Below, piece by piece: positions 22,369-33,936 of a stretch of DNA of 64,000 nucleotides; positions within the stretch are counted from its first letter, which is position 1, and each line of letters begins with the position of its first letter. The notes beneath the pieces were generated by a model that was not told the origin of the DNA, ran no database searches, and worked only from the letters and a program-made list of their open reading frames with translations. This DNA is from Primulina eburnea (lineage: Eukaryota > Streptophyta > Magnoliopsida > Lamiales > Gesneriaceae). The DNA is taken from contig NC_133116.1 in NCBI RefSeq assembly GCF_022965805.1, positions 6,448,001-6,512,000 on the forward strand, given 5' to 3'. Both the position numbers and the translations under genes were made by a program.

Positions 22369-22552
22369 TGAGTGAGTCTCATGTGAAACCCGTCTCACAG
22401 ATCATAATCTGTGAGACGGGTCAACAATACCCATATTCACAATAAAAAGTAATAGTCTTAGCATAAAAAGTAATATTTTTTTATGGGTGACCCAAATAAG
22501 ATATTCGTCTCACAAATAATACCCGTGAGACCGTCTCACATAAGTTTTTGCC
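22369..22552 (-). mobile_element. GTGAGAC-module MITE, 184 bp, with 8-bp target duplication
   Basis: This reverse-orientation copy is flanked by AATTATTA at 22361-22368 and 22553-22560. On the minus strand it begins GGCAAAAACTTATGTGAGAC. Confidence 0.85.
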
Positions 22553-22703
22553 AATTATTATATACCAAAACTTATATAAGATCGTCTTAATTGTCAATTT
22601 TATAAGACAAGTCTCTTGCATATATGAATCAGTTCAATGAATCGTCTTTAAATTGAAGTATACAAATAAGGCTGCCATTCTTTTGTTCGGGCCATTGTAA
22701 TTG

Positions 22704-22882
22704 GGCAACAACTTATGTGAGACGGTTTCACGGATCGTATTTTGTGAGACAGATATCTATTTTATTTAGGTCATCCATGAAAAATATTACTTTTTATACT
22801 AAGAATATTACTTTTATCATGCATATCGATAAAATTGACTCGTTTCACATATAAAGATTTGTGAGATCGTTTCACATTAAAT
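22704..22882 (+). mobile_element. GTGAGAC-module MITE, diverged
   Basis: It begins GGCAACAACTTATGTGAGAC and contains GTCATCCATGAAAAATATTA and ATATCGATAAAATTGACTCG. No clear target duplication remains. Confidence 0.7.
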
Positions 22883-23718
22883 CTATTTTTATAATAGATA
22901 TTACGTATGAATTGATATGATGGGGATATAGAATAAAATAAAATTACTTTTTTAAAGTTACATATCACAATGACATTAATATTTTATATATGTTAATGCA
23001 ACCCTACGTACATATGTTTGTAGATAATATACAAATACATCGGAGATCATCTTATTTTCCCATATTTTGCGATTTATATCTTCTTTTATCATAGAATAAA
23101 TTTGATTTTAAACACCATTTTCCCTTTCCCAACTTTAATTTTGGCCGTACGATGGGAAATCCACAGTACCAAGCAAAATATATAACTAGTCAAATCAATA
23201 ACTTTTGATTAAAAAAATGGAAATCTTTATCTAGAATATCCAAAGATTCTCCATCTATTCCAAAGTCGTCTGATTCAAGAAAAGAAATTTTACATTAAGT
23301 TTTAAATCGTAATATATTTAGTTTAAATAAGTCTTGTGTATATAAATTATTTAAAAGCAAATTTAGTAAATATCATGTATGAATAAAATATAATTAATCG
23401 TTGATAAAATATTTGATTCCTCTGTTTTTTTTTTTATTTAAGAAATCGATAAATTGTATCTAAACACAATAAATGATTAAAAGAATACATTTTTGATTAT
23501 TTTAATTTAAAAATATATGACAAAAATTTTATCTGCGATTTATTTTATTTTATCTTATCATACATGATGTGTTTGAACAAACGAGATTTGTTTGAACAAA
23601 ATATAACACAATTTAAAACATAAAATATATCAGAAAATTCCATCCGTTCCAACGTAATTGAAATAAACAATGACTTGTGTGATCTTAAGATATTAGAGCG
23701 AATCCAATTATTTTTTTA
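22883..23718. other. AT-rich spacer
   Basis: No gene or RNA was seen. Confidence 0.35.
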
Positions 23719-23900
23719 GACAAAAAATTATGTAAGACAGTCTCACGAGTCGTATTTTGTAAGAAAAATTTCTTATTTGAGTTATCCATGAAAAATTATT
23801 ATTTTTTATACTAAGAGTATTATTTTCTATTGTGAATATTAGTATGGTTGACTCGTCTCACAGATAAAGATTCGTAAGACCGTCTTACAAGAGACCTACT
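23719..23900 (+). mobile_element. GTGAGAC-module MITE, diverged
   Basis: It begins GACAAAAAATTATGTAAGAC and ends GAGACCTACT; internal family words are recognisable with several substitutions. Confidence 0.75.
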
Positions 23901-24392
23901 ATTTTAGTTTTAGGCGATTTATTAGCATAAATGAGTACGTAAACTATTATCGGTCTTTAGTCAATTCAGTGTTTGTAGAAACATCGATTTCTTTGTTAAA
24001 TTCAATATTATTATTATTCATTAAATGTGAAAGCTAGCTTTTTAATTGCTCAGCAATTATATTAAAAATCGTTATAAATTTTTTGTAAAGGAAGGTATAC
24101 ATGTATTATGTATATAAATCAGCGGTCCGCGCCTTTATAAAGTAGTAAACGCGACTTTTACCAAAAATCCCACGAAAAAATACAAAAGCGTGGAAAGCTT
24201 GAATAACCTCTCGTGGATTTGGGAGATCGTATCACCAACAAAGTGGATTTCAGAATCTCAGCCAATGCTTTTTTATTCATTAAAAAAGTAGATTTCTCCA
24301 GATTTGATTTCGAGGACTCATTTTTATCATATATTATTTTGATGCAGACGCCTTGGCCGATATGTGTGCACATTTCTTTCCACTACATACAC

Positions 24393-24427
24393 AGCATTTC
24401 TTTTCATTTCATTTCATTTCATTTCCT
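24393..24427 (+). repeat. (TTTCA)n short tandem repeat
   Basis: About six units of TTTCA/TTCAT lie in the response-regulator promoter or leader, upstream of the start codon. Confidence 0.8.
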
Positions 24428-24520
24428 TCCTCTATAATTACCCATAGCAACAGGTGTAAAAGTTGTCTGAACTTGGGAGCTGAAGATCCTCCACCAAAGT
24501 ATAAATATTGGCCATTTTTA

Positions 24521-24708
24521 CCCATCTGAGCTGTACCGAGCTTTCTTCAAGAAATTGTATATACGAGCTTTATAGTTGAAGTTATTGTCATCTGGGCTAT
24601 TGAGTTTTCTTGAAAAACTTACTGTATGAGCTCTTTAATCAGCTGTAGTTATTTGTAATCAATCTTGGGCCATTTCCCCACCCGGGCAGTCGAGTTTTCT
24701 CGAAAACG
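24521..24708 (+). repeat. Three imperfect leader repeats upstream of the response regulator
   Basis: Related segments begin near 24521 (CATCTGAGCTGTACCGAGCT then TTCTTCAAGAA), 24589 (CATCTGGGCTATTGAGTTTT then CTTGAAAAA) and 24677 (CACCCGGGCAGTCGAGTTTT then CTCGAAAAC). The third copy abuts the ATG. They lie in the probable 5' UTR. Confidence 0.6.
24626..24658 (+). other. Short upstream ORF in the response-regulator leader
   Basis: An ATG at 24626 opens ten codons ([10 protein letters not shown]) ending at TAA 24656-24658, about 50 bases before the main start. If transcribed it could lower translation; whether the leader reaches this far is not known. Confidence 0.4.
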
Positions 24709-26613
24709 ATGGCAAACAATGAAGTATTTTCGAGGTTAAAGAGAGCAGAGGGAACTGAGGGGTCGGAGGATTTGCCTTTGCCACCATGTTTTGATTCTCA
24801 TGAAGTTCATGTTCTTGCTGTGGATGATAGTTTAATTGATAGGAAAGTAATTGAGAAGCTCCTCAAAATCACTTCTTGCAAAGGTAATTATAAATTACGT
24901 ACAGTTCTCTTGAATTTGCAATGGAAACTATTTGGGTTGTATTCTTTATTAATTAAATTCTCTAAAATTTGGAAAATATTTTTCCCGCAGTGACAGCAGT
25001 AGACAGTGGGAGGAGGGCTTTGCAATATTTAGGCTTAGATAAAGAGGAAAACCCTGCAGAATTCGAGGTAAGTTCAGATTTTTTCAAAAAATATTTGTGT
25101 TTAATTTTGGATTGAGAATGTTGTCATGTTTATGAATTGGTGATCTTTTTGTTTCAGGGATTAAAGGTAGATTTGGTAATTACAGACTATTGTATGCCGG
25201 GAATGACTGGATACGAATTACTGAAGAAAATCAAGGTTTAATTTTCTGGACGGCTCAAGTTTACAATTTTATAAAAATTGAGATAATCGATTATTTTCCA
25301 TTTGAAGTAACGAGAAACAATTTAAAGATTAAATTAGCTAAATATTTCTAATATTTGAACAGGGTTCATCTACTTTTAGAGAAATACCAGTGGTGATTAT
25401 GTCTTCCGAAAATGTATTGGCTCGGATCGATAGGTAAAAACCTCATTCATTTTTTTTTATATATATATTTTCTCGGATTTTAATTTTGATTGATTAGATG
25501 AATTTTGATTATTTGATGTTGAAGAAAAAAATTATTTTTTTTAAAAAAAAATGTTAAAAGGAGTGGACTTTGTGTGCTAAAATAATATGTAGATTTGAAC
25601 CAACTTCCCGAATCTCTAAATTCAATGAACCATTGATATAAAACAAGTTATTCTAATATATTGCAACATATAAAATTTTATCATGTGGGAGACAATCTCT
25701 AGTGTGTATTACAAAATAATAGCATCATTTAATCTATGTTGGTGAGGGATCGAGTCTCTGCTCTCTTTTTATGGAGATTTTCTCCTGCCAACTTCTTCTC
25801 TGGGTACCTGTTATCGATGCATAACTGTGATTCACGCTGGAGTTTAGGGTGGCTCTATGTGGGGACCTCGAGGGTGAGGTTCATCCTTTTTTTTTTTACA
25901 AAATAATAGCATTGGTCCAATTGATAGATAAAGTATGCAAAGTCCATAAACTTGTGGGAACAAATCTTCATATAAGTAATGGCTCTACATTCTAGTTGGT
26001 GGAATATATGGTGATTGATTTATGATCATGAGTTCGATTCTTTTTATAAATATTTTTTCGACGAGTATGTCACATAAATTTTTTCTAGTATATTTTACTA
26101 AATCCGGAGATCTATCCAATGTGAATTGAAGAAAAGTTGCTGCAGATTTTGTATAAAAAAAAATGTGCCAAAAATGTGTAGAAAAATTCATGGTTGAATC
26201 TCTTTTATCAACTAAAACTTGGAAATATATAGTATTCGATTCTAAGAATGTCCTTATTCGATATCAGATGTTTGGAAGAAGGAGCCGAAGATTTCATCGT
26301 AAAGCCTGTGAAATTATCCGATGTGGAACGTTTGAAGAACTACATGTTAGGGGAGGGACGGATCCAAAGACACGAGAGTTGCTTTCATAAGAGAAAATCG
26401 TGTGAAAGTCCCGGCTCGTCATCCTTACCATCTCCATCTCCACCATCGTCACCATCCCAAGTCGATGACTCGTCGAGTCCATCTCCGCCGTCCACCTCCT
26501 CGCCATCTTCCCCGATATCGTTTTCTTCGTTCCCGTCAAGACAAACTACGCCTTGCTCTCCTACATCGCTAGAATCTCCCACGAGGCGGACTAAATCGAG
26601 GTTTGACGAGTAA
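24709..26613 (+). CDS. Type-A cytokinin response regulator (ARR-like), five exons
   Basis: Type-A regulators receive phosphate from histidine phosphotransfer proteins and act as negative feedback on cytokinin signalling. Exons: 24709-24883, 24991-25067, 25158-25235, 25363-25433, 26268-26613, all GT-AG and in phase, giving 747 nt (248 aa). The receiver domain fills about residues 30-160: the acidic pair in [20 protein letters not shown], the phospho-accepting Asp in [19 protein letters not shown], the switch Ser region VVIMSSENV and the invariant Lys in [14 protein letters not shown]. The C-terminal 90 or so residues are Ser/Pro-rich (SPSPPSSPS type) with no Myb/GARP DNA-binding domain, which marks it as type A. 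The five-exon layout fits the family. Intron 4 is long (834 bp) and carries repeat-like DNA. The gene appears intact. Confidence 0.93.
25434..26267 (+). other. Long intron 4 of the response regulator, repeat-like content
   Basis: The intron is much longer than the other three. Two stretches (around 25740-25880 and 25900-26100) have words such as GAGTTCGATTC (26032-26042) that resemble a tRNA-type B box, raising the possibility of old SINE insertions. This is a weak reading. Confidence 0.3.
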
Positions 26614-26960
26614 ACTAATATCAAGAAATCGTCACCAGGATTTGATTTGTCTTGAAATAATTGACAATTACTAGTAAATTGACTTTTTCGAAAGATGTTT
26701 TTTGGAGAGATATGGTCCTAATTGAAAGATTACGTGACAGGTACATTGTTGTTGGAATTCAATATATGGGATTATAATTGATTTGATTCGGATACGGGGG
26801 TTGTGATTTGATGTTATTTCTTGTCTGCTAAAGGAATATCGGGTTCGGAATTGAACCCCACGTATTATGTGTTTTGGTGGGTTTATTGATCGAGCCATTA
26901 TTTAATTTATTTTCTTGTTCGGCAGGCGTAACGGCAATGAATAAAATTTATTTTTATAAA
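26614..26960 (+). other. 3' flank of the response regulator
   Basis: Probable 3' UTR followed by AT-rich DNA; no further gene. Confidence 0.4.
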
Positions 26961-27125
26961 GAGTATATGATCTCACGAATCTTTATAGACGAGTCAATCT
27001 AACTGATATTCACAATAAAAAGTAATATTCTTAGCATAACAAATAATACTTTTTCATGGATGACCCAAGTAAAAGATTTGTCTCACAAAATACGATACGT
27101 GATATCGTCTCACACAAATTTTTGT
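26961..27125 (-). mobile_element. GTGAGAC-module MITE, diverged
   Basis: Reverse orientation; contains ACTGATATTCACAATAAAAA, CATGGATGACCCAAGTAAAA and ATCGTCTCACACAAATTTTT. No clear target duplication. Confidence 0.7.
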
Positions 27126-27920
27126 TTTTTATATATTATTTTTGTAAATATATGTGTCGGCCCTTTAAAAAATAATAAATGATTGAATTCAATAACTAGG
27201 CGAAAATTCGGAACATTATTCTAATTATTTTACCCACTGGCCTAGTTAAATTGACCCATTTTATAATTTGTTAATGAAGCTAGCTATAATCATTTTGAGA
27301 ATAATAATTATTTAAGGTCGGGTTCTTCATAATCGAGCTCAACTTCGAATATACTATTCGAATATATTTTATTTGAGATGGAATTCAAATTATAAATTTA
27401 AACATAGTTAGCATTTAAATAAAAAAATCAGTTAAATATTCGAATTTCGAATCGACTTCAACTTTGAATTTTTTTCACATTCGACTGAATTTGACTCTTT
27501 TATACCTTAATTGAGATAGTGTAGCATTGAAGTTGTGTCCAAACCAATATTTTGTTTTGACATGATTTATTTCATTTTTGGAACTTACTAAGATGTAATA
27601 GATAAACTACTTTAGAAATTCGAATAAAATAAGTGATGAAGACGAGTTTGTAAGAGAGAAAAAGAAAATATGTATCTAATTTGTGATGTGTGGAGGCTCT
27701 TTCGGAATAAATATTGTATTCAAAGTGTTGATTCATTAGTAAATTGAGGACTTTGGGTTGTATTGGAATTATTTGGTTTGGTATTAAGAGGAGATTAATG
27801 TTGAGAGTGAAAATGGATTAGCCATTATATGAATAACTTATAAAGATTAGGGAAAATTGAATTGTAGTCCGGTAAGTTGGTCTGTTTTAGGTTTTAGCCA
27901 TAAAACTTGTCGAAGTTTGG
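27126..27920. other. AT-rich spacer
   Basis: No gene or RNA feature was recognised. Confidence 0.35.
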
Positions 27921-28046
27921 TTATTTGTCGATCGATGGATGATGTATCCGATTGAGTTGTGGTTATCTGTCGATAGGTGGATGATGCATCGGATCGACTT
28001 GTAGTTACATGTCGACCAATAGACGATGTATCTGGTACGACATGAT
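27921..28046. repeat. Three tandem copies of a 42-bp degenerate repeat
   Basis: Units start at 27921 (TTATTTGTCGATCGATGGAT), 27963 (TTATCTGTCGATAGGTGGAT) and 28005 (TTACATGTCGACCAATAGAC), exactly 42 bases apart, sharing TGTCGA and GATGATGYATC-like blocks. The period is a multiple of three, but no convincing gene surrounds it. Confidence 0.75.
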
Positions 28047-28549
28047 GTTGTTGTGATTCTGGTCAAAAGACCATATATTCTGTACAAGACCAAAATTAAA
28101 CATTTGTTTTTACAAGGTAAATCAGTTACATTTTAGTTCCATGTTGTGAAGAGATTAACCTTTGGGTCCTTTAAACAGCACCAAACAATGATATGCCTCT
28201 TTATAATTTTCGATTCTCCATGAGTCAAGAACATATATTTAGAGCTTATCAAAATTCAAAATTATTTTATTTATAATGTTATCAATGATCAACGAAGATA
28301 TATTACTGTTAAATTTTTATTTTTATTTTATATATCATGAATATTAATTAGTAAAGAAGAAGAAGAAACCGTGCGTGAAATATTAAAGAGTTACGCAAAC
28401 AGACAAATATTTTTTAAAAAAATTGATTTCTAGTAACATGTTTAAAAGAGTAGGTTTTTTACGAGAAGATGTCAACAAGATCCAACATATTTTGTACCTA
28501 TGTTTTAAAATACTTTTTTAGCCACTTTCAAATATGGTGTTTTAATATT
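28047..28549. other. AT-rich spacer
   Basis: No feature was recognised. Confidence 0.35.
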
Positions 28550-28733
28550 TACAAAAACTTGTGTGAGACGGTCTCACGTATCGTATTTTGTGAGACGAAT
28601 ATCTTATTTGGGTCATCGATGAAAAAGTAGTATTTTTTATGCTAAGAGTATTACTTTTTATTGTGAATATCGTTAGGATTAACCCGTCTCATAAATAAAG
28701 ATTCGTGAGACTGTTTCACAAGAGACCTACTCT
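28550..28733 (+). mobile_element. GTGAGAC-module MITE, 184 bp, near-perfect target duplication
   Basis: Flanked by TTAATATT (28542-28549) and TTAATGTT (28734-28741), seven of eight matching. Ends GAGACCTACTCT. Confidence 0.85.
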
Positions 28734-28741
28734 TTAATGTT

Positions 28742-29718
28742 TGTGTGTAATAGTTTTTCAAAATAAGAATGTGCACATCATCGTTTCTATATGATCAGGA
28801 CCTCCATCGAGAATGCCATTTTGTCTGTGTTGATATTTTTATAAAACAGAATTCATGCCGTGCGCCGTTAATAATTTTTAAATCCGACAACAAATTTAAT
28901 GAAATTTATTTCGTTTAAAATATTGAAAAAGCATTATTTATAGTTACTGTTCTTATTAGTCCCACATACGATCACGAGATATAAAATAATTTGAAGATCG
29001 ATATAAATATGAACGTATCAATTTTATGCGACAAATCTTTAAAATTGTTTGAGTAAAACCACTGAGAAAATAGAAAAAAGTAACTATGTATATAACAAAC
29101 AATTTTTTTCTTTTTTTTTTTTTTTAAATGAGAGGTGAGGAATAGATATGATAATTAGCCATGTATAAACTCAAACTCCGAATTAAATCCGTTGGCTGAA
29201 CGGGTTTAGACCGGTAAAATGGGTCTCAAGCGGGTTCCGGATTTAGCTGGACCCGTCCCGCAAGTATACTGTATATATGTATATATCTTAATAATAATAT
29301 TAATTTTTTTAATATTGAAAATTAAATATCTTATCCATATTTTTATTTATAATATTTTAAAATTGAAATAAATTTTTTATTACGATATATTTAATATGTA
29401 AATATATATTAGACTTTTTTTCTTATTAATAATTGAATAACAATTGATACATTTTAATTTGTGATAATGTTTTTTGTTCTAAATATTATTAATATAAAGT
29501 TGAAAAATAGTTTTAATGATTAATTAATTTTTAAACGTTTTATTTTGTATTAAAAAATAAAAAAGGGCCAATGTGAGGCGAGAGGGTCCGAGTTTGACCA
29601 AACCTGCCCGATTGCTATTACTAGTGAGGAACTTGTTATAGAATGTACTTGAAATTCACGTAAATTTTGTTAATCCAACAAGTCAAATTAATCTACAAGC
29701 ATTAATATATTTTAAAGA
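28742..29718. other. AT-rich spacer
   Basis: Poly-T tract near 29113. Short stretches near 29200-29270 and 29580-29620 (GGACCCGTCCCGCAAGTA, GAGGGTCCGAG) look like repeat scraps but could not be placed. Confidence 0.3.
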
Positions 29719-29901
29719 TAAGTATATCTTCTATGAGACAGTCTCACGAATCTATATAGGTGAGACTCAATCGATTTGTCCATACTTAAAGTCAAAAGTA
29801 ATTCTTTTAACATAAAAAATAATGTTTCTTATGAGTCGAGTGAGGTAAGAGATTCGTATAACAAAATCGACCCATGAGACAATCTCATATGAGTTTTTGA
29901 G
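29719..29901 (-). mobile_element. GTGAGAC-module MITE, old copy
   Basis: Reverse orientation, strongly diverged; keeps GAGACAGTCTCACGAATC and GACCCATGAGACAATCTCAT. Flanks TTTAAAGA (29711-29718) and TTTAAAAA (29902-29909) match at seven of eight. Confidence 0.65.
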
Positions 29902-29909
29902 TTTAAAAA

Positions 29910-30447
29910 TTCTCATGACGATTTTGTTTGAATCAACATATTAATCTTTCTTATCATACACACCGCTATATCAAGATCTTGATCAAATATAATATAATTT
30001 AATAAGTTAGTCTAGGTTAGAGCTCGATCAAAGAAATATGCAAAATAAGCATAGCTCTAGGAAGGTCTTGAACCATGAGTGCGATGGACTCTATTCAAGA
30101 GCTCAATTAGAGAAATAAATTAACAAAGAGCTCCATCGAAGAAGCACAACGAGCTCGAATCAAGAGTTCAGTTGTGAAACTAATTAAAATCTAAATTACC
30201 TTTTTAAGATAATTTCATATGGTATTGTTTGGTTAATGATGTCCGATGTAAAATATATGGATGATCAATATATTTAGATAACAGGATAATGTATGATTCT
30301 AATCATTTATGTAATTTGAGTCTGATATTAGGTATAACGAAAAAATATATAATTTAATATCTTATCATATGCACCGATAATTTTTCCCACCCCTAAAGTG
30401 GGCAATAATACACCAGTAATAATTATTACAAACATGTTGTTTTTATA
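29910..30447. other. AT-rich spacer
   Basis: No gene or RNA feature was recognised. Confidence 0.35.
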
Positions 30448-30770
30448 TCGCAAAAACTTATGTGAGATCATCTCGCAGATCAATTTTGTAAAATATAAAT
30501 TCTATTGACAAAAACTTGTGTGAGACGATCTCACGATCGTATTTTGTGACACAGATATATTATTTGGTTCATCAATGAAAAAATATTACTTTTTATGTTA
30601 AGAGTATTATTTTTTATTGTGAATATCGGTAGGATTGACCCGTCTCACAGATAAAGATTCGTGAGATCGTCTCACAAAAGACCTACTCTATTCTATTTGA
30701 GTCATCCATAAAATAATATTACCTTTTATTATAAATATGAATATGGTTAACAATGAGACTACCTCGCAAG
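30448..30770 (+). mobile_element. Old GTGAGAC-module MITE split by a younger copy
   Basis: The left half (30448-30498, CGCAAAAACTTATGTGAGAT onward) and right half (about 30698-30770, GAGTCATCCATAAAATAATA to AATGAGACTACCTCGCA) read as one copy if 30507-30697 is removed. Confidence 0.75.
30507..30689 (+). mobile_element. GTGAGAC-module MITE, 183 bp, nested insertion with perfect 8-bp duplication
   Basis: ATTCTATT occurs at 30499-30506 and 30690-30697. The element begins GACAAAAACTTGTGTGAGAC and ends AAAAGACCTACTCT. Its target was an older member of the same family. Confidence 0.9.
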
Positions 30771-30828
30771 ATATATATTCTCTATATATATATATATATC
30801 TATATATATATGATTATTAATAATTTGA

Positions 30829-31010
30829 AGAATACGTCTCTTCTGAGACGGTCTCACGAATCTTTATATGTGAAACATGTCAACCCTACCGATATTCACA
30901 ATAAAAAGTAATACTCTTAGCATAAATAGTAATATTTTTTCAGGAATGACCCATAAGATATCCGTCTCACAAAATACGACCCGTGAGAGTTTCTCACACA
31001 AATTTTTGCC
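30829..31010 (-). mobile_element. GTGAGAC-module MITE, 182 bp, with 8-bp target duplication
   Basis: TAATTTGA flanks it at 30821-30828 and 31011-31018. Reverse orientation; contains ACCGATATTCACAATAAAAA. Confidence 0.85.
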
Positions 31011-31018
31011 TAATTTGA

Positions 31019-31446
31019 ATACTCGTGTAGAGTTATTTTATTTTGTATTGACATTAATTGGTGCAACAACCAAATCTGAAATGATCAACCCACCAACCTT
31101 AAAAATGTAAATTAAATGGCTATCAATAACCAATTCAAGTATGAAAATGAAGTTTTAACACCACAAATTCAAAATTTAATATGCTCAAAACAAGAGAGAA
31201 AACACTCCGAAAAATAAAGGGAAAAAAGGATGTAATTTCAAGGTTGACTAGAACCAGCGAGACACAGACTTCAATTCGAATTAATTGAATTTTTTTTTAA
31301 AAAAACACGTTGCACTTCTCTTTTCACCTACCTCATTAAAAGCAATTGACGAAATTAGCCTCCACTCGTCGGGTCAGAACATGTATAACGATTAATTAAA
31401 TACAACTAGTCAAAGTTTACCAAACAAGAGTTAGACAAATAAACAC
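31019..31446. other. AT-rich spacer
   Basis: No feature was recognised. Confidence 0.35.
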
Positions 31447-31602
31447 AAAATACTATACAGACGGTTTCATCGATCAATTTTACAAGAAATTTTTTTGACT
31501 CGACTCAATTCATAAAAAATATCAAAATATTATTTTTTATTATAAATATTGATCGGATCAACCATTCATGGTTAAAAATTCGCAAAATATCTCACAAAAA
31601 CG
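31447..31602 (+). mobile_element. GTGAGAC-module MITE, heavily decayed
   Basis: Traces only: CAGACGGTTTCATCGATCAA, ATTTTTTATTATAAATATTG and AATATCTCACAAAAA in the expected order. Confidence 0.45.
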
Positions 31603-33549
31603 TACAAACTCAATGATTGCATCAAATGACATGAATTTTAAAGATAATAATGAGTATAAAATTAAATTTTAAAAATAAATCTATCTTCGTACTTCCAACT
31701 TTTCACTCTGAATAAGACCAATTCAACGGCTTACTGAACTTGCGACTATATCAAAAAATACGGTTTATTTCATCTTATTCATGTGAGTATTTTCCTCATG
31801 ATAGGATGGAATGACCAAGATTTGTCCATGCATATATAGGATCCCACTTTTTTTTTTGAAATTATACGTATGACAAGATCTTATCCGTTGAAATAAAGTG
31901 AGAGTAGTGCCCACATAAATAGAATCTCATCTACCCAAAAAACACGATTGTTAAATAAGATTTTTATTTTTAGAATATCTTGCTGTATGTATATATAAAT
32001 ATATAATCAAAATATATTTTACTAAAACTTGTACCATAAATTACACAAGACAATATAACGTTACTCAACATGACGTGTCTTTATAGTAGGACAACTCAAC
32101 ATATTTAAGAATATATATATTTTTAGGGGGGACCAACTTTTTTTTAGTAATTTGATGATTATTTATTTATGAAAATGTTATTTTTGTAAAATTGATGAAA
32201 ATATATTGTTCTTTGATGATTATTGATTTATGAAAATGTCATTTTTCAAAATTTTTCTTTGCATTCTATTTCTACATTCTAATTTTTGTATTTTTTTTCT
32301 CATTTTACCATTTTTATTTTTTTTTATTTTTTTTTGTTTTTTCGTTACAAAATTGAACGTGTGCACTCGAATACAAATATTTATAAAATATCGATGAATT
32401 CTCCATATATACTAGCCCATCGATTTTCGATATATCGTTATGGTTTTGAAGAGATTCATACCGGAATAACTTCTTTGCATCAACACTCAGGCCGATTTTA
32501 ACAACTTTTAAGTTTGAGTCTAACTTTAAAAAGAGATCATTAAATCATTATGTACATTAATATTATTTTAGACTCATAATTTATTTTATAGTAAATCACT
32601 ATTTTAAACAAAATATAAAGACTAAAAAATGCACGATAGTCAAAAAATATATATATTACAATTGAGTAATAAAATCAAATATGTACAAAACGATCAATAA
32701 AAAAAACTCAACTTAGAGTGAGCTAAAAATACTAATCAAATTGTTCAGTAATTTCTTTGTCAATTGATAACATAAACAATCCATTCTATATTTTCTTCTG
32801 GCATGGTTAATTGGAGAGAAAAGTTTTGATGAATTTTAACTTTGAAAAACTTCATTTTATACTTAATAATGTAATCAGAAAATCAGTGATAACCAACAAG
32901 AATTTATAAGCAATGTGAGCACTTTGAGAAATATTTATCTATTTTATTCCATTAGAGAATAAGTTTTTATTAAGCGACATAGGAATTCGAGATGTCCATG
33001 AATTATAAAAAAAAAAGTTATATCGGGCCGACGAATAAATTTTTATGATAGGAAGGGAAAATAGATCAAGGAATAATAAATTTATATTATGTCAATTTAC
33101 ATTACTATACAATATTTTTTTAAAAAAATTTAGGGTCCCAGAAAAAATAAATCCGAGCGAAAGACTCTTTTACTTCCAAATAGGAACGACCTGCCTACAC
33201 CAAAAGTAGCAATCACCTTTCCTACTACACTTTAAAATAAGATTTCTAAGCAATTACACCAAAATTATTCAAATGGGACTTTGTCATAATTTAATAATAA
33301 TAACAATAATAACAATAATTAGGCTACAAAATGACACTTTCAGTGGCTTTTGACCTAAAATCGCTGAAATACATGTGTTGATGAAGTCTTCCTTCTGACT
33401 TTTTACGCGTTAAAGATTTCTTCCAATATTTCGATCCCGCGAGATAATATATATGTTAATGATCAGCCATGAGGAATCAATTTCTTTATTTGTTTAAAAA
33501 ACATATTATTTACATGATTTATGTCAAATTATATTAAATAAATTAATTT
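31603..33549. other. Gene-poor AT-rich stretch
   Basis: About 2 kb with no supported coding region. Homopolymer T runs occur near 32290-32340 and a short AAT/AAC repeat near 33292-33318. Confidence 0.4.
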
Positions 33550-33660
33550 TTCACAAACAAAAAGTAATATTCTTATAATAAAAAATAATAATTTTTCATG
33601 GATGACCTAAATAAGATATTTGTCTCACAAAATATGAACCGTGAGACGTAATTTTTGCCA
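33550..33660 (-). mobile_element. Truncated GTGAGAC-module MITE
   Basis: One arm only: CAAAAAGTAATATTCTTATA, CATGGATGACCTAAATAAGA and GTGAGACGTAATTTTTGCC, about 280 bases upstream of the formin start. Confidence 0.6.
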
Positions 33661-33936
33661 ACAATGAATCGTTCCCAAAGTCCACCCTTTCTTCCCAATC
33701 TGAATCTCCACACAAGGGCAGGACGGTCATTTCACGAAGCCTCAAACATATACCAAATCAACAAGCCTAACTTCTCCCCTTTGAAACATTCAGCAACCAA
33801 ACCAAACAAAATTTAAACTAATATTTCCGAAGACAAAAACCAAAAAGAGAGCCAAAATCATTAAGCAATGATCACAATTCATCACAAAAAAATTCATTAA
33901 TTTCCAAACACTCTTCAGTTCTTGCCACATCCTACC

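Noticed and set aside
26294..26624. Minus-strand acidic open frames opposite the response-regulator last exon.
   Set aside because: Antisense of the Ser/Pro-rich C-terminal coding region.
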